Shown piece after piece: positions 1 to 8,217 of a stretch of 64,000 bases of DNA. The DNA is from Actinomycetes bacterium (GTDB taxonomy: Bacteria > Actinomycetota > Acidimicrobiia > Acidimicrobiales > Bog-793). Location: NCBI GenBank assembly GCA_021798985.1, contig JAJZBI010000003.1, positions 60,861-124,860 on the forward strand. Reading direction: 5' to 3'. The position numbers were made by a program, and so were the translations under genes. Position 1 is the first letter of the stretch. Each line of letters starts with the position of its first letter. The notes under the pieces are model-generated. The model was not told where the DNA came from, ran no database searches, and saw only the letters and a program-made list of their open reading frames with translations.

Positions 1-1
1 C

Positions 2-235
2 TTCTTTGCCGAGTACGGCATCAGCCTTCCGACGACGGTGGTGAGCGGCGCGAGCGCGCCGGCGACCACGACGGGAGCTTGCGCACTCGGGGTCAGCATC
101 GAGCAGTCGCTGATCAGCCTGTATGACCAGCAGCTGGCGAACGTCACGAGCTATGCCGACGTCACTCGTGCGTTCTTGGCCCTCCGCAGCGCCTCGGCAG
201 AGAACCACCTGCCGGCGTTCGAGGTGTGCTCGTAG
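2..235 (+). CDS. C-terminal end of a ferritin-like (DUF2202-type) protein, partial
   Basis: The last 77 codons of a gene entering from the left edge; the stop is TAG at 233-235. The visible tail is largely helical. It ends with a segment reading roughly L-R-S-A-S-A-E-N-H-L-P-A-F-E, which resembles the last helix of small ferritin-like DUF2202 proteins, where an ENHLxAF pattern is common. Those proteins are four-helix bundles that may bind two metal ions; many are exported and of unknown role. The metal ligands of the earlier helices lie outside the window, so function cannot be confirmed. The next gene is on the opposite strand, so this ends a transcription unit, followed by a strong inverted repeat at 295-340. 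The family assignment rests only on this tail. Confidence 0.5.
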   Translation, partial: FFAEYGISLPTTVVSGASAPATTTGACALGVSIEQSLISLYDQQLANVTSYADVTRAFLALRSASAENHLPAFEVCS

Positions 236-294
236 CAGCCTTGATGGGCTCGCTCGCGCGGCCGTAAGTCGGGCGAACAGCCTCGCAGCTTTGA

Positions 295-340
295 GCGGGC
301 ATCGTCTCTGTCGACTTGAGTTGGCGGGGACGATGCCCGC
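295..340. terminator. 12-bp perfect inverted repeat between convergent genes
   Basis: GCGGGCATCGTC at 295-306 is exactly complementary to GACGATGCCCGC at 329-340, with a 22-nt loop. It lies between a plus-strand stop (235) and a minus-strand stop (386), where a shared terminator is expected. There is no T-run on either side, so intrinsic termination is an inference from position and symmetry. Confidence 0.5.
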
Positions 341-385
341 AGCGCGCGGCCTGTCATCTCGGGCACGACCAGCCCTTGCCTCCGC

Positions 386-1207
386 TCACACGGCAAGGTC
401 GCGGCGTTCGAATCCGACCACCGCGACCCCCGCAGCGAACAGCGTCATCGCCGCCACGATCGAGACGTGGTCGAGCTGGAGTCCTCGGGAGAGGGGATCG
501 ACCCCGAGTGCGTGGTACCACGGCGACAGTCCCTTCAGCGGCGCAAGCCACGAGATGAGGTTGGCGAGCGAGCTCAGTAGGTAGGAGGCGACGGCAAGGA
601 GGCTGGCAACGCCCCTCGCCAGGCCTCGCCGTCCGCTCGCCGCGCCGAGCGCGAGGGCAACGCTGGCAAAGAGCGCGCCGAGCAGCGCCGTGGCGAGGAT
701 GGCAGCGGCGAGCCGCGACCACGCGATGTCGAGACGAGCGAGCGGGGAGCCGATGGCGAGCCCCGCCGCCAGGCCACCACAGACCGCCACCACGCCCGCG
801 AGCAGCGCAGCCCACTTCTCGAGGAGCACGCGCCATCGGGTGACCGGATTGGAGAGGAGGAGGTTGATCGTTCCGCGTTCTTCCTCGCCGGCGATCGTGT
901 CGCCGCCCCAGAGCACCGCGAGGACGATCACGAGCATCGGGGCGACCACCGAGAACAGCTCGGCGCGGAGAAAGCCGGTGCCGGTCGCCAAGTTGGTGAT
1001 ACCGAACAGGGAGCGGAGCGCCTTTGGGTAGGTCTCGTGGAGCGTCGCCAGTGCGGGATTCGAGCGCACCGTCGGGTACAGCAAGCACATCAAGAGCGCC
1101 AGAGCGAACAGCCCGCTGCCCCAGCCATAGAGGGAGTGGCGCTGCTCGAACATCGCGCGCTCGAAGATCGAGTGCAGCTGGGCGTCACGGTGCCTAGGCA
1201 GCCGCAC
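386..1207 (-). CDS. ABC-2 type transporter permease
   Basis: Integral membrane subunit of an ABC exporter. About six hydrophobic segments are visible: one near the N-terminus, then a pair around the motif G-G-D-T-I-A-G-E-E-E-R-G-T. That motif is the typical loop of ABC-2 permeases in which a conserved E-x-x-x-G-T follows the second helix. It is followed by a segment where the chain meets the ATPase (N-P-V-T-R-W-R). The last helix ends in a short polar tail. The start is uncertain. A GTG at 1207 overlaps the end of the ATPase gene by 14 nt and keeps the N-terminal amphipathic segment; an ATG at 1153 would remove part of it. The pair forms a two-gene operon with the ATPase upstream. The cargo cannot be read from sequence. 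Confidence 0.8.
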   Translation of the reverse strand: MRLPRHRDAQLHSIFERAMFEQRHSLYGWGSGLFALALLMCLLYPTVRSNPALATLHETYPKALRSLFGITNLATGTGFLRAELFSVVAPMLVIVLAVLWGGDTIAGEEERGTINLLLSNPVTRWRVLLEKWAALLAGVVAVCGGLAAGLAIGSPLARLDIAWSRLAAAILATALLGALFASVALALGAASGRRGLARGVASLLAVASYLLSSLANLISWLAPLKGLSPWYHALGVDPLSRGLQLDHVSIVAAMTLFAAGVAVVGFERRDLAV

Positions 1208-2168
1208 CGCGACCCGGCTTCTCGTCGTGTCGGCCCAGTGCTCCGCGAAAGACGGTCTCGAGGTCGGTCTCGCGAATGGTGAGATCGGCAATCGCGTAGC
1301 GCGCGAGGACCGCGATCACGGGATCGAGCGAGCCGGTCACCTCGATGCTCATGGTCGCGCCAGCGTCAGCCGTGATCCGCACGTTCGAGAGCGCGCAAAG
1401 CTCCTCGTATCCGCCTTGGCCCTGAAAGCGGACGTCGACGTAGTGGACGGCAGCGGCGCGCAGCTCCTCGATGCGGACCAGGCGCGCGATCCGACCATCG
1501 CTGATGATCCCGACGCGGTCGGCGACACTGGCAACTTCGGACAGCACGTGCGAAGAGAGGAAGACCGAGCGGCCCGAGCGTGCGGCCGAGCGGATGGTCG
1601 CGTGTACCTGGTCCTGGACCAGTGGGTCCAGGCCCGTCGTGGGCTCGTCCAGGATCAACAGCTCCGGATCGCCCATCAGCGCCTGCACGAGTGCGACCTT
1701 TTGCCGGTTCCCCTTGGACAGGGATCGCACCGGACGCGAGAGCTCGAGCTCGAACCGCTCGGCGAGCTCGGCGAAGGGCTCGGACCTCCCTGCACCGCGC
1801 AGGTAAGCGAAGTGGCTCAAGATCTCCCGGGCGGTCAGTTGCTCGTACAGACCGAGTTCGCCGGGAAGGTACCCGACGCGGCGACGAACTTCGACGCCGT
1901 GGCGCCGGACGTCGAGGCCGAACAGCTGGACGCGGCCAGCATCGGGACGGATCAGGTCGAGCAGGATCCGGATCGTCGTGGTCTTGCCCGCGCCGTTCGG
2001 CCCAAGGAACGCAAAGACCTCGCCGGCGCGGAGCTCGAGGTCCATGTCCTCGATGCCGCGCGCGCCGCGGTAGCGCTTGGTCACGGCCTCCATCTGGATC
2101 GGAGGCCGTGCGCTGGGGGCGCACCGCGCTTCGCTCCGCTTCGGCTCCGACACCGTGGATCCACTCAC
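1194..2168 (-). CDS. ABC transporter ATP-binding protein
   Basis: Nucleotide-binding subunit that powers the ABC-2 permease encoded just downstream. Walker A is GPNGAGKT (residues about 56-63). The signature loop is L-S-K-G-N-R-Q-K rather than LSGGQ, a variant normal in DrrA/CcmA-like exporters. Walker B is L-L-I-L-D-E-P followed by the D-loop T-T-G-L-D-P, and the switch histidine is in S-S-H-V-L-S-E. About 90 residues follow the core, as in other exporters of this class. Start: GTG at 2168 with AAGGAG at 2178-2183 nine bases upstream; a TTG one codon earlier is possible. DrrA-type drug exporters and lipid exporters look alike, so the substrate is unknown. Confidence 0.9.
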   Translation of the reverse strand: MSGSTVSEPKRSEARCAPSARPPIQMEAVTKRYRGARGIEDMDLELRAGEVFAFLGPNGAGKTTTIRILLDLIRPDAGRVQLFGLDVRRHGVEVRRRVGYLPGELGLYEQLTAREILSHFAYLRGAGRSEPFAELAERFELELSRPVRSLSKGNRQKVALVQALMGDPELLILDEPTTGLDPLVQDQVHATIRSAARSGRSVFLSSHVLSEVASVADRVGIISDGRIARLVRIEELRAAAVHYVDVRFQGQGGYEELCALSNVRITADAGATMSIEVTGSLDPVIAVLARYAIADLTIRETDLETVFRGALGRHDEKPGRGAAA

Positions 2169-2486
2169 CAAGAGATTCTCCTTCGAGCACTGCAGCGCGC
2201 ATAGGGGACAACGTCATCGTCCGGCGTCGGCACCCCGCTCGGTGCTCGTGCGGCCGATGCGCCGACCGCTCACCGCTCCGGCATCGGAACAGACGGACGC
2301 GTCGGTGTCCGGCACGTGGGCGGCGCGCCGTTGCGAACGGGGGCCGAAAGTCCACCGGCCGTTGTGACCTCTAGCTCTAATCGCGCACCTCGCGTGTGCT
2401 TAGCGTCAACGCGACGGAGAGTTTCGACATCGACGGTGCCACGCCGAGATGCTGGCGACCGTCCCCCAGAGCGAGGTGACGCCGTC
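2169..2486. other. Divergent intergenic region, 318 bp
   Basis: Separates the minus-strand ABC operon from the plus-strand sulfotransferase-like gene, so it must hold both promoters. It contains the ABC ribosome-binding site (2178-2183), a 7-bp inverted repeat CCGATGC (2254-2260) / GCATCGG (2281-2287) that could be an operator, and TCTAAT at 2376-2381 as a possible -10 for the plus-strand gene. No matching -35 was convincing. GAGGTGA just before 2487 is the ribosome-binding site of the next gene. No credible small gene was seen. Confidence 0.4.
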
Positions 2487-4094
2487 ATGTCCAGTGCATC
2501 GAGCGCCCGCGGTTCGAGCGGGCGAGCTGAGCAAGCCAGCCCGAGCGGAGCGTCCGGCTCGATCCGGCGGGAGCTGAGCCGCCGCGATCTGCTGCGAAGG
2601 GGCGGTGCGCTCGGTGCCGCCGCGGTCGTCGTCTCCGGCTTCGGGCGCGCTGCGCCGAGGGCGAGCTTGGCGCGCTCCACCTCGCTCAGGCCTGGCCAAG
2701 GCGCCCCACCGGCGCACCCGGTGGGGCGCTTCGTCACCGAGCCGGGGCTGGTGCCTCCCGAGATCCAGGCGACCGAGCTCTCGACCCCGGTGCAAGCCGG
2801 CTACGTCATGCTGACCCCGAGCCTCCTGCCTTCTGGCCGCATGCTGACCAATGCCCAATCGGTCGCCGCCGGCAAGGGACAGATGGGGACGTTGATCACC
2901 GACCTGCGCGGCCGGCCGCTTTGGTTCAAGCCGTCGAACCAGCTGACGACGAACCTCCAGGTGCAGAGCTACCGGGGCCAACCGGTATTGACCTACTGGG
3001 AGGGCAAAATCGTCAATGGGATCGGCTATGGCACCGGATACCTCCTCGATGCCCATTACCAGCAGGTCGCGACCGTGAAGGCAGGAAACGGCCTGCAGAC
3101 GGACCTGCACGAGCTCACGCTCACGCCACAGAACACGGCGCTCATCACCGCGTACCGGCTGGTGCCGACGGACACCACTGCCCTCGGCGGCTCGAAAAGA
3201 GGCTCGGTCTATGAGGGAGTGGTGCAAGAGATCGATATCGCCACCGGCAAGTTGCTCTTTGAGTGGCGCAGCCTCGACCACGTGCCGGTGAGCGAGTCCT
3301 ATGTCAAGGCGGCAAAGGGAGCGATCGATTACTTCCACATCAACTCGATCGGCATCTGGGACGACCGCCATCTCCTCGTCTCGGCGCGCAGCACCTGGAC
3401 CGTCTATCTCATCGACCGGCGCACCGGCGCGGTGGTGTGGCGGCTCAACGGCAAGAAGTCGGACTTCGCGATGGGCCCCGGATCGCACTTCTACTGGCAG
3501 CACCACGTGCGCCGCTACGGTGCCGACGCGGTCACGATCTTTGACGACGGAGCGACGCCGGCCGAGGAGGCGGAGTCGCGCGGACTGGTCCTGCGTCTCG
3601 ACCTCGCTGCCAGACGGGCAAGTGTGGCGCAGCAGTTCATCCACCCGACGGACTTGCTCACCTTCTATGAAGGCAGCATGCAGATGCTGGCCGGCGGCCA
3701 CGCCTTTGTCGGCTGGGGAACCGAGCCGTACGCGAGCGAGTTCGACGCCAAGGGGAACCTCGTGCTGGACCTACGCTTGCCGACGGGCGACCAGTCCTAC
3801 CGCGCCTTTCGCTATCTGTGGACCGGCCTGCCCAAGACGTCGCCGCTGGTCGCGGTCGAGCCTGATGGCATCGGTGGCTATGCCGTCTACGTCAGCTGGA
3901 ACGGTGCCACCGAGGTGGCCTCCTGGCAGGTGCTCTCCGGGAGCACGCCAGCGGCTCTGGCGCCGCTGATCAAGGTGGCCCGCTCGGGATTTGAGACGGC
4001 GATCACCGTGCATCCGAAGGGCCACTACCTCGCGGTGGCGGGCCTCGACGCGCAGGGAAGGCGGCTCGGGGTGACGAGGACCGTGAAGCTATGA
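2487..4094 (+). CDS. Tat-exported arylsulfotransferase (ASST)-like protein
   Basis: Predicted secreted protein of 535 residues. The N-terminus carries a twin-arginine signal, S-R-R-D-L-L at residues 31-36, followed by a hydrophobic Ala/Val/Gly stretch. The mature part is built from repeated beta-strand units (D-L-R-G-R-P-L-W-F, D-R-R-T-G-A-V-V-W-R-L-N-G, D-A-K-G-N-L-V-L-D) typical of the ASST-type six-bladed propeller. It includes H-E-L-T-L-T-P, F-H-I-N-S-I and F-Y-W-Q-H-H stretches that supply histidines. ASST enzymes move sulfate between phenolic compounds through a histidine; which histidine does so here cannot be assigned by eye. Start: ATG 2487 with GAGGTGA upstream; an in-frame extension to 2316 has no signal-peptide logic. 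A sulfatase follows 22 bp downstream, suggesting linked sulfate-ester metabolism. Confidence 0.75.
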   Translation: MSSASSARGSSGRAEQASPSGASGSIRRELSRRDLLRRGGALGAAAVVVSGFGRAAPRASLARSTSLRPGQGAPPAHPVGRFVTEPGLVPPEIQATELSTPVQAGYVMLTPSLLPSGRMLTNAQSVAAGKGQMGTLITDLRGRPLWFKPSNQLTTNLQVQSYRGQPVLTYWEGKIVNGIGYGTGYLLDAHYQQVATVKAGNGLQTDLHELTLTPQNTALITAYRLVPTDTTALGGSKRGSVYEGVVQEIDIATGKLLFEWRSLDHVPVSESYVKAAKGAIDYFHINSIGIWDDRHLLVSARSTWTVYLIDRRTGAVVWRLNGKKSDFAMGPGSHFYWQHHVRRYGADAVTIFDDGATPAEEAESRGLVLRLDLAARRASVAQQFIHPTDLLTFYEGSMQMLAGGHAFVGWGTEPYASEFDAKGNLVLDLRLPTGDQSYRAFRYLWTGLPKTSPLVAVEPDGIGGYAVYVSWNGATEVASWQVLSGSTPAALAPLIKVARSGFETAITVHPKGHYLAVAGLDAQGRRLGVTRTVKL

Positions 4095-4116
4095 GGCGGC
4101 GCGGAGGCGATGTGCC

Positions 4117-5721
4117 GTGAGCGCCGCCCCGCCGGGCGGCGATGGCGAGCGTGCTCGCACCGGTCGATCAGGCGGGCGGGGGCTCCGCCGCCCAGCCCGG
4201 GGCCTGCAGCCCGCGACGAGGACACGGCACCGGCGTTGGCGTCTGGCACCGATCGCCGCCAGCGTGGCTTGTGTCCTGACGCTCTTGCTCGCCGTGCTCC
4301 GCCCGCCGTCGACCACCGCCGCCACGGGCAAGCCGAACATCGTCTTCGTCCTCACCGACGACCTCTCGACGAATCTCGTGACCCAGCAGTTCATGCCGAA
4401 CCTGTGGGCGCTGATGCATCAGGGAACCAGCTTCACGAACTACTTCGTGTCCGACTCGCTGTGCTGTCCGTCTCGGGCCAGCATCTTCACGGGCCGCTTC
4501 CCGCATGACACGGGGGTGTACACCAACAGTGGAGCGAACGGCGGCTACCTCGCGTTCTTGAGCCACGGTGACGAGCACTCCACGCTTGCCACGGACCTTC
4601 ATGCTGCCGGCTATCGCACGGCGATGATGGGCAAGTACCTGAATCGCTATCACGTCACCGACCCGCCGGCGCCCGGCTGGGACGTGTGGGACGTGGCCGA
4701 TTGGGGATACCCGGAATTCAACTACTCGCTCAACGAGAACGGCCAGATCGTCCACTGCGGCGGCCCGAACGTGAAGGGGAAGGACAACTACCTCACCGAC
4801 GTGCTCGCTTCGCTTGGCGCATCTTTCATCCGCACGACAGCGAAGAATTCGCCGAACAAGCCCTTCTTCCTCGAGGTGGCGACCTTCGCCCCCCATGCGC
4901 CATTCACGCCCTCCCCCAAGTACGCCAAGCTCTATCCGGGCCTTCGCTATCCAAAGACGCTCGCCTTCGACGCCCCGACCATCAATCCGCCACCATGGCT
5001 GCGCAGCGCGAAGCCGTTGTCATCGACGGCGCTCGCAGTGATCGCCGGCGACTTCCGACTGCGAGCGCAAGCCGTCAAGTCGATCGACGACCTGATCGGC
5101 AACTTGGTTGGCGCCCTGCGCGCCACCGGCAAGCTCGCCGATACGTACTTCGTCTTCAGCTCCGACAACGGCTTCCACATGGGTGAGCACGAGCTCGATC
5201 CCGGGAAGCTCACCGCGTTCGATACGGACATCCAGGTCCCCCTGATCGTGGTGGGGCCGGGTGTGGCGAAGGACCACCAAGCGAGTGCGTTCGCGCAGAA
5301 CGTGGATCTCCGGTCGACCTTCGACGAGTTCGCCGGAACTCGCCCCTCCGAGCCGGTCGACGGTCGAAGCGTCGTGCCGCTGCTCTCCCCGTCGACGCCA
5401 CCGGTTCCCCAAGGCTGGCCCCAAGGCGCGCTCATCGAGCACCAGGGACCAGTGGTCAGCAAGCGAGATCCCGACTACCAGTCGGCGGCAGCAGCGAATC
5501 CTCCGAGCTACCGAGCGCTCCGCCTCCCGGGCGCGCTCTATGTCGAATATTCCGACGGCAGCCGGGAGTACTACAACCTCGACGCCGACCCCTACGAGCT
5601 CGACAACGTCTCTGGCGCGCTGACGAGGGCCGAACGGTCGGCGCTGCACCGCGAGCTCGCCGCAGCCATGAGTTGCCACACCACCGCCAGCTGCGCCGCC
5701 GCCTTCTCGGCGTCGGGCTAG
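4117..5721 (+). CDS. Sulfatase, type I (formylglycine) family, membrane-anchored or secreted
   Basis: Sulfate-ester hydrolase of the alkaline-phosphatase superfamily, 534 residues. The N-terminus is basic with one hydrophobic segment (about 45-61), so the enzyme is exported or anchored. Metal-binding D-D is at 81-82. The sulfatase signature C-C-P-S-R is at 116-120; the first Cys (116) should be oxidised to formylglycine. G-K-Y-L-N-R-Y and the late S-S-D-N-G-F-H-M-G-E-H stretch supply the remaining active-site Lys, Asp, Asn and His. No formylglycine-generating enzyme is in the window. Start: GTG 4117, chosen because GGAGG at 4103-4107 is nine bases upstream. It follows the ASST-like gene in the same direction. 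Specific substrates (glycan, steroid or phenol sulfate) cannot be told. Confidence 0.9.
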   Translation: MSAAPPGGDGERARTGRSGGRGLRRPARGLQPATRTRHRRWRLAPIAASVACVLTLLLAVLRPPSTTAATGKPNIVFVLTDDLSTNLVTQQFMPNLWALMHQGTSFTNYFVSDSLCCPSRASIFTGRFPHDTGVYTNSGANGGYLAFLSHGDEHSTLATDLHAAGYRTAMMGKYLNRYHVTDPPAPGWDVWDVADWGYPEFNYSLNENGQIVHCGGPNVKGKDNYLTDVLASLGASFIRTTAKNSPNKPFFLEVATFAPHAPFTPSPKYAKLYPGLRYPKTLAFDAPTINPPPWLRSAKPLSSTALAVIAGDFRLRAQAVKSIDDLIGNLVGALRATGKLADTYFVFSSDNGFHMGEHELDPGKLTAFDTDIQVPLIVVGPGVAKDHQASAFAQNVDLRSTFDEFAGTRPSEPVDGRSVVPLLSPSTPPVPQGWPQGALIEHQGPVVSKRDPDYQSAAAANPPSYRALRLPGALYVEYSDGSREYYNLDADPYELDNVSGALTRAERSALHRELAAAMSCHTTASCAAAFSASG

Positions 5722-5880
5722 CAGCGCTCGGCACGCGACTCGGATCGGCGCCGCCCGAAGCGACCTCCTCGTGCCTGCCGCTCGCTCGGCGGTCCCGACA
5801 GGCGTCGTTGCCTGCGCCTCGGCTGGGATGCGCGCACAGCCTCGTAGCGATGTTCTCGTGAGCCCGGCGGCTCGCTCCGG

Positions 5881-5886
5881 TACCAT
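5881..5886 (+). promoter_or_regulatory. -10-like TACCAT ahead of a probable leaderless GTG
   Basis: TACCAT lies 7 nt before GTG 5894 and there is no Shine-Dalgarno sequence. This is the same geometry as several other genes in this window, so a leaderless mRNA is likely. Confidence 0.45.
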
Positions 5887-5893
5887 CCGTGTC

Positions 5894-6841
5894 GTGTTGG
5901 TCGTCCGTGGGCGAGCGTTCCATCTCGGCGTGCAGCTGCAGCCGCATCGCGCGACGTGGTCTGAGTACGAGGCGGCGCTTCGTCTCGTTGACGAGCTCGG
6001 CCTGCATTCGGTGTGGAGCGCGGACCATCTCCTGCCCTTCGCCGGTCCCGATGGCGGCGCGTGCTTTGAGACGATGACGTCGCTCTCGGCGATGGCCCTC
6101 GTCACGAGCAGAGCTCGCTTTGGCGTGCTCGTGAACGGGGTCGTCTACCGCGAGCCGGCGATCCTTGCCAAGGCCTGCGCCCAGGTGGACGAGATGAGCG
6201 GGGGCCGCCTGGAGTTCGGTATCGGCGCCGGCTGGGCCGAGCGCGAGTTCACGGCCTACGGGCTGGCGTTCCCAGACGTTGCGGAGCGTTTCGCACGCCT
6301 GGAGGAGGCGATCGAGTTGATCATCTCCCTCTGGACGCGGCCGCGGACGACCTTCGAGGGCCGCTACTACCAGCTCCACGACGCTCCCCTTGTGCCCAAG
6401 CCCGTGCAGTCTCCCCATCCGCCGATCACGCTCGGCGGCACCGGCTGGCGCACCGCTCGCCTCGCGGCGCGCTTCGCCTCGCGCCTCAATGTCGTGGGGT
6501 CGCCCCAGACCGCAGCGGCGGCCTTCGAGCGGCTGCAGCGGTGCTGTGTGGAGGTCGGCCGTGACGTCGAGGAGGTCGAGTGGTCGGCGCACCCGCGGGT
6601 CGCCGTTGCCGCGAACGAGGCGCGAGCCGAAGAGCTCGCGCGTCGTCAGGCGGAGGCGCTCGGTGAGGCGCTGGGTGCGGACCGCAGCGGCTGGATCGTG
6701 GGCACCCCGCCTCAGGCGATCCGCCAGCTGAAGCGATACGCGGAGGTCGGGGTGTCCCACGTGGTGCTCGGGCTCGGGCATCCCTTCGACGCTGAGCTCC
6801 TGCGCTTGCTCGCGACCGAGGTGCTTCCCGGACTGTCCTGA
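5894..6841 (+). CDS. LLM-class F420-dependent oxidoreductase
   Basis: Luciferase-like TIM-barrel oxidoreductase, 315 residues. The N-terminal strand F-H-L-G-V-Q-L, the pattern S-V-W-S-A-D-H-L, and the block G-R-L-E-F-G-I-G-A-G-W are hallmarks of the family, and most actinobacterial members use F420. Later landmarks are the segment around F-E-G-R-Y-Y and P-P-I-T-L-G-G-T-G, which help form the cofactor pocket. The C-terminal A-E-V-G-V-S-H-V-V-L closes the barrel. The start is uncertain. GTG 5894 fits a leaderless transcript from TACCAT 5881-5886; longer in-frame starts reach 5771 but add a poorly structured extension. Substrate unknown. It follows the sulfatase by 172 bp with its own promoter-like sequence. 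Confidence 0.85.
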   Translation: MLVVRGRAFHLGVQLQPHRATWSEYEAALRLVDELGLHSVWSADHLLPFAGPDGGACFETMTSLSAMALVTSRARFGVLVNGVVYREPAILAKACAQVDEMSGGRLEFGIGAGWAEREFTAYGLAFPDVAERFARLEEAIELIISLWTRPRTTFEGRYYQLHDAPLVPKPVQSPHPPITLGGTGWRTARLAARFASRLNVVGSPQTAAAAFERLQRCCVEVGRDVEEVEWSAHPRVAVAANEARAEELARRQAEALGEALGADRSGWIVGTPPQAIRQLKRYAEVGVSHVVLGLGHPFDAELLRLLATEVLPGLS

Positions 6842-8020
6842 TCGCGCCCAGCGCCGGCGCGTCGTTGGCGCGTCACTTGGGCGCCACGGGGCCCCGCGTC
6901 GGCGACAGCGCTTCGACTCCGGCGTCTCGGGCGGGCCGTGTGCCGGGACCTCGTTGGCCGAGCACGGCGTCTGCCGACGTTGCCTCGACTGCCCGACACC
7001 TCGATCCCGTTCGCTCGCGGCCCGTCTCTTGGACCCCGAGCTGCGTTGCGCACGACGCCCGGGCGGGGTTTGCCTGTTCGGGCAGTGGGGAAAGGTGGTG
7101 GTGATGGACGAGATCCAACTTCCCCTGCGGATCCATGCACTGCGCGCCGTCGAGGTCGTGGCGGCGATGCGCGCGGCCGAGTCGCTCACGGGCGATTCGT
7201 GTGCGAGCGCGCGCGAGGCGGATCCGCCCGGATGCGCCAAAGCGCGCCCGGTCGACCACGCGGCATAGTCGCGACGAGCCCCTGTCCGGGTTCGCCGGGC
7301 CGCCACGGCATCCCCCATCGACCGCCTTCGCCTCGGGCGTCGAGGAGCGACTCGGGCGCGCCAAGGCCATTGGCCATGCAGCAGCACTGGACGGCCGGTG
7401 CCGAGCGGTGAGCGAGCCAGGCGACGATGGTCGAGCGACGGCAGCTGGTGTGGAGCGCATCGATGCGAGCCAGGGTGCGGCGGGGCTGTCCCACTCGCCG
7501 CCGCTGGCGACGCTGCGCGACCGGCTCGTGCAGATGGCGGCCAACAAGAATCTGGCAGTGACTGCCATTGATCCGGCCTACACGTCGAAGTGGGGGGCTG
7601 AGCACTGGCTCAGCCCCTTGCAGAAGATCTCTCCGGACATGACCGGCCACCACGCGACAACGGTCGTGATCGGAAGGCGCGGGCTCAGGCACCGGGCGCG
7701 ACGACGGGGAGGGTGTGACTCGACGCGAGCAGCGCATCGCGAAGAGAGGGCTACCGACTCCGCGGGCGCCGAGCTCATCGCGGTCCCTTTCGGGCCGTCC
7801 GGCAGCGGCGCAGCGGCATGCGTCGCGGAAGACCTCTCCTGGTGGGCGATCATCCGATGGGGATCATCCGGCACAAGAGCGTTCGGGGTCGGCAGTGGGC
7901 GCAGTGTTTCAACTGTTACCACGTTGAGGAACGGTTAGGAGCCGGAGGCCCACACCCGCAACGACGCCCTACCCCGGTGGGAGCCGAAGCGATCCGCACC
8001 GAATGCGCCTAACGAGGGGT
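6842..8020. other. Gene-poor, degraded region of about 1.2 kb
   Basis: No intact gene could be supported here. Open frames exist in several phases but lack a credible start, ribosome-binding site or protein-like composition. The only recognisable coding signal is the TnpB-related remnant at about 7498-7710. The region looks like eroded mobile-element DNA lying between the oxidoreductase gene and a toxin-antitoxin-like pair. Confidence 0.6.
7498..7710 (+). pseudogene. Remnant of a TnpB-related (IS605/IS607-associated) protein
   Basis: About 70 codons in one frame encode L-R-D-R-L-V-Q-M-A, then A-I-D-P-A-Y-T-S-K-W-G-A-E-H-W, then T-G-H-H-A-T-T-V-V-I-G-R-R. This matches the C-terminal part of the TnpB-related proteins common in actinomycetes, where the conserved DPAYTSxWGAxHW segment carries the last catalytic Asp region of the RuvC-like fold. 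In intact members this is preceded by several hundred residues that are absent here, and the sequence after it loses similarity. There is no start codon or ribosome-binding site. It is therefore a decayed fragment. Recognition is from remembered family patterns, not a search. Confidence 0.6.
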
Positions 8021-8058
8021 TGGGCACTGTATTGCCCAGGTGGGCATAAATCTGCCCA
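8021..8058. promoter_or_regulatory. Two tandem TGGGCA-N6-TGCCCA palindromes (probable operator)
   Basis: TGGGCA 8021-8026 with TGCCCA 8033-8038, and TGGGCA 8041-8046 with TGCCCA 8053-8058, are two perfect inverted repeats whose centres are 20 bp apart, about two helical turns. A further half-site TGGGCA lies at 8079-8084. The AT-rich spacer of the second repeat (TAAATC) may contain the -10. They sit directly upstream of the HTH-nucleotidyltransferase/HEPN genes, so they are likely the autoregulatory operator of that pair. Confidence 0.65.
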
Positions 8059-8071
8059 TAGAAGACATGGC

Positions 8072-8217
8072 GTGGACCTGGGCAACCCGTCAGCAGCGGT
8101 GCTGCCATCGGTTCGCGGCTCGGTACTGCGCGTGCTCGCCCACACCGAAAGGCCGATGAGCGGCCGAGCTGTGGCTGCGACAGCCGGCCCGGCGTCGGGT
8201 GCCGACGCGTCAGCCAG
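8072..8217 (+). pseudogene. N-terminal helix-turn-helix segment, out of frame with the nucleotidyltransferase
   Basis: From GTG 8072, one frame reads a winged-helix-like start (S-V-R-G-S-V-L-R-V-L-A-H-T, then P-M-S-G-R-A-V-A-A-T-A-G). At roughly 8190-8210 the similarity jumps to the next frame, which continues V-S-Q-V-L-A-E-L-V-D-A-G-I-V, exactly where the recognition helix and wing should follow. One missing base (or two extra) explains this. The intended product would be a single HTH-nucleotidyltransferase starting at 8072. The break could be a real mutation, a sequencing error, or (less likely) programmed frameshifting. Confidence 0.6.

Noticed and set aside
2316-2486. 57-codon upstream extension of the sulfotransferase-like gene
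   Set aside because: It would bury the twin-arginine signal, and ATG 2487 has a good ribosome-binding site.
5456-7387. 643-codon open frame on the minus strand
   Set aside because: It crosses the sulfatase and oxidoreductase genes in the opposite direction, is Arg/Ala/Pro-rich without any family pattern, and is explained by high GC third-position bias.
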